NCBI GenBank assembly: GCA_946699065.1
Contig: CAMPDV010001995.1
Span: 23,594 to 87,593, forward strand
Direction: 5' to 3'
Length of the DNA: 64,000 bases
Origin: Loxodes magnus
Lineage: Eukaryota > Ciliophora > Karyorelictea > Loxodida > Loxodidae
Below the pieces are notes generated by a model, which saw nothing but the letters and a program-made list of their open reading frames with translations, was not told where the DNA came from and did no database searches. A program made the position numbers and the translations under genes. Numbering within the stretch: the stretch's first letter is position 1; each line of letters opens with the position of its first letter. Shown piece by piece: positions 37,801-48,700 of this stretch.

Positions 37801-40800
37801 CTGAACCTCGACCCTAATTAGGCAGTTGCATATCATAATAAAGGGAAAGCGCTTGAAAAAATTGGTAAATATAACGAAGCTATCTAGAGTTTCGATAAAG
37901 CTCTGAACCTTGATCCTAATTAGGCAGTTGCATATCATAATAAAGGGAAAGCGCTTGAAAAAATTGGTAAATATAACGAAGCTATCTAGAGTTTCGATAA
38001 AGCTCTGAACCTTGATCCTAATTAGGCAGCTATTTATCATAATAAAGGGAAAGCACTGGAAAAAATTGGTAAATATAACGAAGCTATCTAGAGTTTCGAT
38101 AAAGCTCTGAACCTTGATCCTAATTAGGCAGCTATTTATCATAATAAGGGAATAGCATTGGAAAAAGTTGGTAAATATAACGAAGCTATTCAGAGTTTCG
38201 ATAAGGCTCTGAATCTGGATCCTAATTAGGCAACTGTTTATTATAACAAAGGACAAGTTCTGGAAAAACTAGGTAAATATAACGAAGCTATCTAGAGTTT
38301 CGATAAAGCTCTGAACCTTGATCCTAATTAGGCAGCTGTTTATCATAATAAAGGAATAGCATTGGAAAAAGTTGGTAAATATAACGAAGCTATTCAGAGT
38401 TTCGATAAAGCTCTGAACCTTGATCCTAATTAGGCAGCTGTTTATCATAATAAAGGGAAAGCGCTTGAAAAAATTGGTAAATATAACGAAGCTATTCAGA
38501 GTTTCGATAAAGCTCTGAATCTGGATCTTAATAAGGCAGCTGTTTATTATAGTAAAGGACAAGTACTTGAAAAGCTTGGGAAATATAACGAAGCTATTCA
38601 GAGTTTCGATAAAGCTCTGAACCTTGATCCTAATTAGGCAGCTGTTTATCATAATAAAGGGAAAGCGCTTGAAAAAATTGGTAAATATAACGAAGCTATT
38701 CAGAGTTTCGATAAAGCTCTGAATCTGGATCTTAATAAGGCAGCTGTTTATTATAATAAAGGACAAGTACTTGAAAAGCTTGGGAAATATAACGAAGCTA
38801 TCTAGAGTTTCGATAAAGCTCTGAACCTTGATCCTAATTAGGCAGCTATTTATCATAATAAAGGGAAAGCGCTTGAAAAAATTGGTAAATATAACGAAGC
38901 TATCTAGAGTTTCGATAAAGCTCTGAACCTTGATCCTAATTAGGCAGTTGCATATCATAATAAAGGGAAAGCGCTTGAAAAAATTGGTAAATATAACGAA
39001 GCTATTCAGAGTTTCGATAAAGCTCTGAACCTTGATCCTAATTAGGCAGCTGTTTATCATAATAAAGGGAAAGCGCTTGAAAAAATTGGTAAATATAACG
39101 AAGCTATTCAGAGTTTCGATAAAGCTCTGAATCTGGATCTTAATAAGGCAGCTGTTTATTATAGTAAAGGACAAGTACTTGAAAAGCTTGGGAAATATAA
39201 CGAAGCTATCTAGAATTTTGATAAAGCTCTGAACCTCGACCCTAATTAGGCAACTGTTTATTATAACAAAGGACAAGTTCTGGAAAAACTAGGTAAATAT
39301 AACGAAGCTATCTAGAGTTTCGATAAAGCTCTGAACCTTGATCCTAATTAGGCAGCTGTTTATCATAATAAGGGAATAGCATTGGAAAAAATTGGTAAAT
39401 ATAACGAAGCTATTCAGAGTTATGATAAAGCTCTTTAACTCGCTCCAAGTTTTTCAGAAAATCATATTAATAAAGGAAAAGCGCTGGAAAAACTAGACAA
39501 ATATAGCGAAGCTATCTAAAGTTATGATATAACACTTAAACTTGGTTCTACTGATTCAAAATCCTCAGATTTTTCTCTCTCTAAGCAAGGAAAACATCTC
39601 GAATCTATCTAGTGCATTAATAAAACTATCTAGCTTGATCCTTAGTTTATGGAAGTATAATAACAAAAAGGTCTAGAGCAACAATCTTACAATCAGAATA
39701 AAGAAGCACTTGATTGCTTTAATTAAGCACTTTAATTTAATAAAAATGTAGAAATTCCCTAAGCTAGAGATATTATTTTACCTGCCTAAGTAAAAAATAA
39801 AATAGGTATAGAAGATATTTGACAATTCTTGATATAAAATGGTGGTAGTATAGATAGCTAATCTCAATTAAGAATATGAAACTACAAAGATTTAGTTCCT
39901 AATAGTAAATTTCTAAATACTTTATAAGTATTAGCTAAGGATTAATTTGGAACTATCTATTTTATTTCTATCAATAGATCTAATTATGCACTTAAAGTAT
40001 TTACCTAATAAAGTGATCAGCAGAAACTAATAGATTAGTTCTATTTAGAATGCTAAGAACTTTTATATATAAGCAATTAAAGAGTTTAAAGACTAGTAGG
40101 AGTTGCTATTGATACTTAAGAGTAATTAAATTACTAATTTTGTATTTTACTAGACTTTTAGTGTAATTGAACTTTATTCTAAATAATCCAGACAAAGTAG
40201 TTATTTAAAGATAGTTAAAAACAATCTGCTACAAGATATTATTACAAACTTAATTTACTTAGCTAAATAGCAGAAGCTTTAAAGGTACTTCACTCTAGAA
40301 ACTTAATACATAAAGAACTAAAATCTCTAAATATTCTATTAGATAATGAAGACTCCCCAAAGATACTAATTTTTGGATTATTCGATAATAATAACTGATT
40401 AACAAATATCGAATAAAGAGGATTACATTAGTGGATGGCACCCGAGCAGTTTGAAAAGAAAATTACCTAAAAGAGTGATATCTGATCTTTAGGTTGTATC
40501 GGAGTGGAAATATTCAATGAAGAATTACTCTATCCAAATATAAATGAATAAGAATAACTAAAATAAATAGTCTATATTAATAAAATGATTCCTATGTTTT
40601 CAAACGAAATACTATAAGAATCTGAATTAACTGATCTATTCTACAGATGTCTAGCTTATGACTAGAACATAAGACCAGATATAGATAGCTTTATAAGTTA
40701 GATAGAAAGATTAAAACAAAAGTGAAATCCTTAAAGGTTAGATAGAGATATAAGTTAGTAGTGATATAATAAAGGGATATAGGAAGAAATTGATCATAGC

Positions 40801-40905
40801 AAGTAATATTAAAAGCAAGATTAGACGAGCAGATAAGAAGTAGGAATGCTAGAGTCAAAATTTGAGAATTAGAAGTTAAGTGAAAGTAAAGAGAAGAAGA
40901 GTTGA
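34854..40905 (+). CDS. TPR-array pseudokinase C, ~44 near-identical repeats, one frameshift
   Basis: ATG at 34,854 (MQEADEYNRKGNCLLKLGKF) opens an array of about 44 tetratricopeptide repeats of exactly 102 bp up to about 39.45 kb (LEKIGKYNEAIQSFDKALNL). Many are near-identical. Equivalent Gln codons alternate between CAG and TAG (GCTATTCAG versus GCTATCTAG), direct evidence that TAG is Gln. At about 37,615 one extra T (AATTATGGCAG instead of AATTAGGCAG) shifts the frame by +1. The rest, including the kinase domain (HKELKSLN, IFG at the DFG site, MAPEQF, SDI-W-SLG) and the end KEKKS-TGA at 40,903-40,905, is in the shifted frame. It is either a recently broken gene or an assembly error. Long minus-strand ORFs across the array are shadows. 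Confidence 0.88.
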
Positions 40906-41249
40906 AGAGTGAAACTTTTTGAATATTATAATATAAAATTATAAATTATTTAAAAATATTTCATTAACAAGCAAAAGCTAATTATATTCAAATTGCTACT
41001 TTACTTTGCGTAAAATCTGTCATTTCGACTAAGCAAGAATTAATTATAAAGTTAAGATTCAATAATAAGTAATTCATAGTTACTTTATCTACCAATTTAA
41101 TATCTCATTTTAATAAAAAATATCTCTATAAAGCTATATATTTTATCTCACTCCATCATCTTCCCTTTATTAGTTTAAAATTATTTAATGATTAATAATC
41201 CTGAAATAAATAGTATTATTACATTATTTTCTATTTATTTAAACTAGGG

Positions 41250-42010
41250 AAAATGGAATCAATCTATAGAAATGCCAAAAGGTAGTTCTTACTTTAGATC
41301 ATTGTACTGGATTTAAAACTCAGCTTAGCTTACAGGTGTGGCTATAGTTATTAACTCAATATTGATAATCTAGTTCTAGTTTTTATTTCTAGCCTCTTCA
41401 TTATAATCATTTAGAACTTGCTTTTAACTCTTTTACTACGATTTAGATCCACTGAATTTAAGTCTTTGATTAGGTATATTAAAGCTTTGAGGATAAACTT
41501 TAGAAGTTTCAAAGAAGGGAAACTTATCATCTCATCTTTGAATTCATAAAAGTTAATTAGCTTTACCTTCTTATTTGCGCTTTTCAGATGATTGCTCTAA
41601 AGAGAAAAATTAAAGAAGCATAATCTTATTTTAAGTTACTAAAGCCTTTTTTTTAATTTTCGAGATGTTTCGTTCAGAGAATACGCTTATAATTGCCAGT
41701 CCTTCATTCTATTTAAGGAGTGGAAAAAGCGACATAACTTGAGTGATTTAACTATACTAAACATGAGTTTACTAGCTATCTATTAAAAAAAGTAGAAAAT
41801 GGAAATATGAATAAAGTTATTAAAAGATAGTTAATGGTTTTTACCTATTTTTATGATACAAGTTTCTAAGTAAATAGTATAAATTATTTGATAAAGAGTG
41901 AATAATCTAGACATATAAAGATAGGGTAGTGAAATAAGAGATATTATGATACTAAGATTATTGGGAAGTGATATGAAGTGAATCTTATTTTACTTTTCAA
42001 CAAATTAAAG
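41250..42010 (+). pseudogene. X-family copy e
   Basis: About 350 bp downstream of gene C the plus strand resembles X copy d. The shared blocks are IFEFIKVNQLYLLICAFQ (against IFEYVEKNQYCLISLYIQ in d), then the core EAQSYFKLLKP. The N-terminal part needs at least one frame change to follow copy d, and the similarity stops near 42.0 kb, where a minus-strand gene ends. It is probably a truncated relic. It repeats the order pseudokinase then X seen after genes A and B. Confidence 0.45.
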
Positions 42011-42025
42011 AAAATAGATTAAACA

Positions 42026-43432
42026 TCATTACTTTTGTAACGTTGCTGGCGATTTTTCTTTAGATTAAATAGCATAACATAATAGATTATATGGCTTACA
42101 TTTATTTGTTTTATTATGTATCAAAGAGTTTAGTGTTAGATGAAAATGTTCACCTCAAACTTGCTAAAATCTTCACTGTCATAAGTCTTTATAATTTTAA
42201 GATTTTTTAATGATTTTTTTCCGTTAGGTCAAATCCCAATCACTTTTTATTTAATTATTTAACTGTTTATTAAATATAAGGAGTTTCTTTGTTAAATTTG
42301 AGTATTTTTCTATCAAATAACCTTCACTTGTCCAGTATATTTTAAATATATCTGATCATTATTTTTCTATTATTCTCTTTTATTTTTATTAAAATTGGTA
42401 ACAACTGTAATTTAGGCTCTTTCATCTTTCAATACCAGTATATCATTATTTTTTATACTTATGCTCTTTGTTTGAGGTTATTACTTTATATCCATTGAAT
42501 CTTTGAATTACTAGTACTGCTCTTGTTATCAGTTTTTGGAATTATTAATTTCCTATATGATCTAATCTGTTTATGTAATTTTTCCTTTAATTTGATACAG
42601 TTACTTTTTTATAGTTAATTCCTATCGTAATATAGAGATTACAGATTTAAAAAATTCACTATTGTTTGTTAGTTCTTAGGTAAAGATATTTTACTAAATC
42701 CTACTAAGAGTTATGAGGTATTGCTGGAAAGTTCCGCCACTTCTTATCTGCCATTTTATATATAATAATAATGAATTATAGTGATTCCATCTATCAATAA
42801 TGTTAATCGCTGTTTTAAAGTTTAAAGTTTTGTCAAATATTATTCCACTTCCAGTCTTCTTCTTTGAATATATATCTTCAATGCTTCGTTAACTCTTTTT
42901 AATAAAAAGTATCAATCGAGTTCGATTACAAACATATTCAAATTTATTCTTTATTAAGCAAATGCGATTGTCTTCAAAATTTTATTCTCTATGTACATAT
43001 CCTTTCGGTATAGTAAACCTTCTGGAGTGTAGTATAGATTACTTATGGATTTCATAATTTAAAGCCTTCAATTTTTTATTTTTATTACAATATTCTGCAA
43101 TATCTTAAAATCTGACCATTTTACCTGCAATACCAACATTACTTTTTATTCTTTACTATTTTTGCTGGTTGAAGATTTGGTTCCACATCTATGAAGTGAT
43201 TTATTATTATATTTTTTAGAAATAAGCTTTCAGTCAATTCAGCTAATTGATTGAATTTGGATTCTATTTCTTCAGTTCTCAGATTGACTGGTTGGAAATT
43301 TTCATTTTTTAGTATTTATATGTCAGAGGTATGCGATTTTTCCTTCAAGCTCTTATATTTCTTAAAAGTTTTAAATTCTCCTATTGCATAACTTTGAGTT
43401 TTATAAGTCTAACTTCGAGAGTCTTGCGCCAT
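42026..43432 (-). CDS. Zinc-knuckle-like protein related to G (468 aa)
   Basis: One minus-strand frame runs from ATG at 43,432 (MAQDSRSQTYKTQSYAIGEF) to TGA at 42,028-42,026. A helical segment (LRTEEIESKFNQLAELTESLF) precedes CWYCRQNGQILRYC, which has the spacing of a CCHC knuckle but Gln where the His should be. The same order is found in G copies (helix, KPxIVK-type lead-in, knuckle). The C-terminal half (for example MADKKWRNFPAIPHNS, YWTSEGYLIEKYSNLTKK) has no match in G copies and no recognised domain. The missing His suggests weak or no zinc binding. The frame is supported by start, stop and knuckle; other frames are also protein-like in the middle. Confidence 0.45.
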
Positions 43433-43729
43433 AAGATATCAATACTTGGATTCAAAATTTCTATATTTTAGATTCGATTATGATGTACCCAAATCTGTAA
43501 TCTTAGCTCTAATATTATTATCCAGCAATATTTTAGTATTTCACATATCGCTAGAAATTTTATCTTCAAATGAATGCAATCTGAATAGATATCTAAACTT
43601 AGATTTATTCAACACTCATCTACTTTGATAACTGGAACTCTTCTTTATGTAATAATTTAAATAAATAAATAAATTTGATTATAGAGCGCGTAGCACTCTC
43701 ATTGGAGGCAGCTCTTTAAAAAAAAATGT

Positions 43730-43850
43730 TTCATACTGACAAGAATGTTTATTACTGATAAAATTATCAGATACTGATAAACCTTGTTCAATACTGGTAT
43801 AATTATTCAGTACTGATAAAAATGTTCAATACTGATATAATTTTAGAATA
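43730..43850. repeat. ATACTGATA short tandem repeat
   Basis: The phrase (A/T)ACTGATA(A/T) recurs about six times at roughly 20-25 bp spacing (for example near 43,750, 43,772, 43,815 and 43,836). It sits immediately upstream of the structured repeat pair and could be its regulatory region or a simple repeat. Confidence 0.55.
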
Positions 43851-43886
43851 CTCGTAATCTTTAATACTTGCTGGAGGTCCAAGGAC

Positions 43887-44165
43887 ATGGCAGGATTGTG
43901 TCTCATTGCATCACCAAAGCAGAGGACGACATGTGTCAATTATGGGTACTTAAATTCCCCACCTCTGATGAAGCTCGCAATATTATTTATTTTTCGCTCC
44001 AGAATTAAAAATAAACGAAGCCAAGCCAGTGTCGAAGGTCTAAGAATCTTATGTCTCGAGGCCAAACCAAAGCAGAGGAAGACATAAAGTCGATTTTTGG
44101 TACTTAACTTCCCCAACCTCTGATGAAGATGACCTTGTTGTTCACCTTCGAACAACAATGGCGGT
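43887..44165 (+). ncRNA. Two tandem structured repeats, candidate ncRNA pair
   Basis: Two units of about 135-150 bp are GC-richer than everything around them. Each has CCAAAGCAGAGGA, then a pyrimidine stretch (TTCCCC), then CCTCTGATGAAG, so CAGAGG can pair with CCTCTG (43,920-43,925 with 43,962-43,967; 44,073-44,078 with 44,117-44,122). Each then ends in a perfect 9-bp hairpin of different sequence: TTTATTTTT/AAAAATAAA (43,986-44,015) and TTGTTGTTC/GAACAACAA (44,135-44,158). Unit 2 also has TTATGTCT/AGACATAA (44,049-44,087). Same architecture with different stems suggests a selected RNA fold, but the strand is a guess. The short ORFs on both strands here are incidental. No known RNA family is recognised. 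Confidence 0.5.
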
Positions 44166-44169
44166 TTTA

Positions 44170-45020
44170 AAAAATATATAATATTTTATGATATGTACTT
44201 TATAATCAGCTTTAAAGATCAATGCCAATATCTATAAAAATTTCTTATTTTGGATGCTTCATTTTTATATCGAAATTATCCTCTACCTCTCCTGTTTTCA
44301 GTACATGTAATAATGCTTTATCTACATAACTATAATATCGGTATTCAATTCTTCTTTCTACATCTAACTTATTTTAAAATTATGTTCTATCTATCAATTG
44401 TTCTTCTTATTACTATAACTATCTATTTGGCTAAGACACTTTTACTATCTAGTGCTAATTAAAAGGTATTTACGACTAATAATTTATATGTATCTATCTT
44501 AAATTATCATTTAGACTTTTTATTATTCCTAAAAGAGCTTACTTCTAGTCTTAATCCTAGCATAGCTTACAATATCTACTTCTAAATAAGTTCTAATCTT
44601 TTCACATTAAAAATCCTTATTTTTATACCTAAACTCTAAGATATAAGCATCACCTTTATCTATATAAATCTTCTTAATCTAGAACTAATTTAAATTAGCT
44701 AGCAAAATAGCTTGGCATTATGAAAATCTATTGAAATAAGAAAATAAAATACAAGAATTGAGGAAGTAGAATGATTTTTAAACTAACGCTAAAGATTATT
44801 ATACAAGCCTATAATTCCTATTATATACTAAAGCCTTAAAATATTAACTATTAGTGCTACATATCATTGATTCCATTCTAATAGACTAAATAAGCATATA
44901 TTTGTAGTGATTTAGATAAAGGACTATTTCTGTGTAACTAATAGTCTTCTTAAGCTTATGCTTAGAAGCTTAAATATAGATTCATTTAGTTAAATTCATT
45001 TTTATGCCATTTTTATTATA
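44170..45020. other. AT-rich stretch upstream of the RING-Ubl gene
   Basis: The plus-strand ORF at 44,250-44,462 is hydrophobic low-complexity sequence without support. No RNA or repeat was recognised. The minus-strand ORF at 45,071-45,259 is antisense to the RING domain and is a shadow. Confidence 0.35.
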
Positions 45021-45026
45021 ACCAAT

Positions 45027-45605
45027 ATGGGGCTTTCTTAAAGCTGTTCCAAATGCTTATGTCGTTTCGACTATTCAATAACCATTTCTCTGACCCTTCC
45101 TTGTGGACATCGAGTATGCCAAAAATGTGTTCTAGAAGAATACTTAAGAGACGGTTCAAACCAGTGTCCAAATAGAAAGTGTGAAAAAGGTGATTTCAAT
45201 GAAGGTAAAAGTTCAAAAGATGAGTAAGACCAATAAAGTAAAAAGGAAAGAGAATACAATTAGCTTAATCTTGAAGAAACTAAAAAGGAGATAACCTTAT
45301 AAAAAGAGGGAAAAGGAATAAAAGTTTAGATTTACACTTAAAATAAAGAAGAAATTAACTTAATAGTAGAGGAAGGAGAAACTATTGAATAACTGAAATA
45401 AAAAATAGAATAAGCAGAAGGAATCGATGCTGATTTTTATGAACTCTATTGATAAAAAGAAAAGTTAGTTAGATGGCTAAGTCTAAATTAAATGGAGGAT
45501 TGAGGAGAAGTTTAGTTAGAGCTAAGGATGAATGATTGTAGCAATATAATTGATAGGAAGTAAGATTAAATACAGATGGTAAAAAGTAAAGCTAGAAAGT
45601 AATGA
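45027..45605 (+). CDS. RING finger - ubiquitin-like domain protein (192 aa)
   Basis: ATG at 45,027 and TGA at 45,603-45,605 bound a 192-residue frame. Residues 7-52 form a RING-type zinc finger: C7-x2-C10, then LPCGH with C26 and H28, C31-x2-C34, and QC-PNRK-C (C47, C52). A charged linker follows. Residues about 97-167 resemble ubiquitin: IKVQIYTQNKEEINLIVEEG, then ETIEQLKQKIEQAEGIDADF, then a QLELRM strand, matching the beta-grasp pattern. The architecture suggests an E3 ubiquitin ligase or related adaptor in the ubiquitin pathway; that is inference from domains. The last 20-odd codons overlap the beginning of the GT...AG array, so the true C terminus may differ. The printed stop lies inside the third intron-like unit, and if a possible 19-nt intron at 45,538-45,556 is spliced the frame meets TGA right after the ubiquitin-like domain. 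Confidence 0.85.
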
Positions 45606-47930
45606 ATAAAATAAACAGTTTTTAATAAAATGAAAGCAATGTTGAGTAATTAATGCTAGAATAGAACGTATAAGATAATCTATAATTAGAAAGTAATAAA
45701 TAATCTAAATAGGAGAAAGTAAAAAATGTAAACAATAGGTTAAAAGGAATTTACGCAAAGTTAAGAATAAAATATAGGAGGTAATTTTTAAAAAAGTATG
45801 TAACATATTAATAAAAGTGAGTAAAGGTTTAAGTTAGAAAGTATTAAAATTGAATTTTTAGAATGTAAAATTATAAAAATAGATTGTAAAAGGTATCTAA
45901 ATAAAGGAAGTAAAACATAAAATTAGAATGTAAAATATAAAGAAGATTGTAAGGAAATAAATAAAGGCGGTAATCTATCAAATTAGAAAGTAAATTACTT
46001 AGAATTAGCAAGTAACATTTACAAACAAAGAAGGTAAGAAATGAAAATAAGAGGGCATAGTACTTAATATAGAATGTAAGATATTTGAAATTTTGATAGT
46101 TGGTAAGATATTTGAAATACTTATAGAATGTAAGATATTTGAAATACTTATAGGGGGTAAGATATTGAAAATATTGATAGAAGGTAAGACATTGAAAATA
46201 TTTATAGAAGGTAATATTTAAATATGAATAGGATGTAGAATTTTGAATATTTATAGAATGTAAGATATTGCAAATACTTATAGTGTGTAATTGATTTAAA
46301 TACTTATAGTGTGTAATTGATTTAAATGATTAAAGTGAGTAAGGTATATTAAATCTTTTAGGGAGTATTATAATTTAAATGATTAAAGAGCGTAAGAGCT
46401 GATGAATACTTATAGGTAGTAATATATCTTAAGTGATTAAAGGAAGTAAGATATATTAAATATTTATAGATGGCTAGAAGTTTAAATATTTATAGATTGT
46501 AAGATATTAGAGACATTTATAGGGGGTAAGATATTAGAATGATTTATAGAATGTAAGATATTTTAAAAGTTTATAGGGGGTAGGAACTTTTAAATATTTA
46601 TAGTGTGTAAAATATTTGAACACTTTAAGATGGTAAGAATTGATAATTACTTACAGTGTGTAATTTATTTGAAATATTGATAGACAGTAAGGTATAAAGA
46701 TTTATAGCGAGTATGTAATTATTTATAGGGGGTAAATATTTGAATGATTTAAAGACTGTAAGATATTGAAAATAATGATAGTGAGTAATAGGTTTTAAAT
46801 ATTTATAGTAAGTAAGCTATAAACATTTATAGTGAGCAAGATTCTTTTAATATTTATAGAATGTAAAGCATTTTAAATATATAGTGAGTAATATTCTATA
46901 TCAAAGAATGTGACTATTTTAATATTTTAGGCTGTAAGGTATTTTGAATATTTATAGACTGTAAAGTATTTAACTTTTTTATAGATTGTAAGATATTTAA
47001 ATAATTAAAGAGAGTAAGGCATTTTAAATAACGTATAGAATGTAGGGTTATATAAATATTTATAGATGGTTAGATATTTAAATGTTTATAGAATGTAAGC
47101 TATTTAAATATGAATAGTGAGTAATATTCTACACTTAAAGATGGCTAGAAGTTTCATTATTTATAGATTGTAAGCTATTTTAGATATTTTTAGAAGGTAA
47201 GATATTTTAATATTTATAGAAGGTAAGATATTTTAAGTCTTTATAGAAGGTAAAGCTTTACATATATTTATAGTGAGTAAGATATTTTATATATCATTAG
47301 TGAGTAATATTTTTTGAATATTTATAGTGAGTAAAATATTTAAAATATTTATAGAAGGTAAGATATTTTAAATATTATAGAAGGTAAAACTTTACATATA
47401 TTTATAGTGAGTAAGATATTTTAAATATTATAGAGCGTGAGATATTTTAAATATTTATAGAATGTAAGGTAATTTAAATATTTATAGGTGGTAAAATTAA
47501 TTTTATTTGTATAGCTTGTAATAAATTAATTATAGCTCGTATTCAAATATTATTTTAGTTGGTATCTTTTATTATTAATTGCTGGTATAAAATACCTCAG
47601 ATGTAATTTTTTACTCTAGGTATCATTTTTACTTTTGATTGAACGAATAAATAATTTGATGGTTTTATTTTAATTAAGGTTGTATTTATTTATATGAGTG
47701 TATTTTCTCAATTTTAGTCAGTAAGTATACTTATGTAGAATGTTATCTATTTAATACTTATAGGGGGTAATTCTTTATTTTAAAGAAAGTAAGTAGCTCA
47801 TTTTAGGTAATTATTTATTAGAGAATGTCATTTGTAATTATTTATATGAACAGATTTTTACGCTAGCCTGTTATTTATCTAATTATAGCATGTAAAATTA
47901 TTACCTAAGTGAGTTTTTATATTTAGAGTG
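45560..47930 (+). other. Array of ~80 intron-like GT...AG segments separated by 3-nt exons
   Basis: From 45,560 the sequence can be cut almost without remainder into segments that start GT (usually GTAAG or GTAA; a few GC) and end AG (usually TATAG or TAAAG). Each is 16-25 nt long and each is separated from the next by exactly three bases. I count about 78 well-formed units to 47,560 and several less regular ones to about 47,930. Units in the first 460 bp are 16-21 nt and varied; from about 46,075 they are mostly 23-24 nt and alike (GTAAGATATT...TTTATAG). Spacer triplets vary widely (AAT, AAG, GGG, TGT, TGA, ATG, ATT, GAA, AAA). Irregular spots lie at about 45,619-45,640 and 45,716-45,780. 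Intron identity is inferred from ends, size and the fixed 3-nt spacing; no transcript evidence is available here. Confidence 0.75.
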
Positions 47931-48700
47931 TAATTTTTTATTAAAGCTGAGATTGAGAAAACAATTAACTCTTTTAAAAGTTTATCTTAAATCACTCTTT
48001 TTTCATTTACTATTTAGATATCTTTTGCTAGTTTAGAGTTACTAAACTTATTAGTGACTATTTCTTAGTCCTTTAGCAGATAATTTCTTAAACTTTTTGA
48101 ATGTAGAAATTTAGATTTGATTAGCACTAAACATTTTAAAATGATTACTTCTTTTATTCTTATTAGACTTACTATTGCTTTTCTACCAGATTTCTTTATA
48201 ATTTGTCTTTCATTCTCTAAATACTTTTAGATACTTAATTTTAATATTATGGCAATCCTTAAAGTATCCCTAGTTTTATTAATGGAAAGATAGTTTATTA
48301 TAGTATGATTTCCTCTATTAATGGTTTACTAAATATTGTATTGCTGTATTAAATATAAAGCATAGTAAAATGACTCAGTATCTAGTATATGAAAATAGAA
48401 TAAGCATTATAGTAAATAAATAAGATGAAGATAAATGCTAGTAGATTAAAAGTATCTACTTGGTTAATCTAATCCATACATAGTTTTAAATAATTACTTT
48501 CCTCTAACCAAATTTAGAATCAAGTACTTATTTGCTTCACTATTCTTTAAAGTATACTTTAAAGTATAATCTTTACAATTTAATCCATAAGAGCTACCAT
48601 CTTGTTGCTGCTTTAGAATTAACATTTTAAAAGTCATTATCAAAGAATAGAAAATAGAAAACCTTTATTAGTTAAATGGGATAAACATGCAATTAATATA
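47930..48700. other. Spacer between the array and the LINE
   Basis: AT-rich sequence without a recognised gene. It probably includes the 3' end of the minus-strand LINE. Confidence 0.3.

Noticed and set aside
34950..39276. Very long minus-strand ORFs (859, 335 and 215 aa) across the TPR array
   Set aside because: They are the antisense of the 102-bp TPR repeats of gene C, open only because the repeat lacks antisense stops. The plus strand has the TPR signature, a start and a kinase domain.
43960..44130. Hammerhead ribozyme suggested by CTGATGA
   Set aside because: CTG is needed for pairing with the upstream CAG, and no GAAA core follows a stem II at the right place in either repeat.
43887..44158. 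Short ORFs on both strands over the structured repeats
   Set aside because: They overlap on opposite strands, have no homology and follow from the locally higher GC. The repeated stem structure explains the conservation better.
45560..47560. Plain 27-bp minisatellite
   Set aside because: The unit length varies from 19 to 28 bp while the 3-nt remainder between AG and GT is constant, and the spacer is the most variable part. A simple minisatellite does not predict that.
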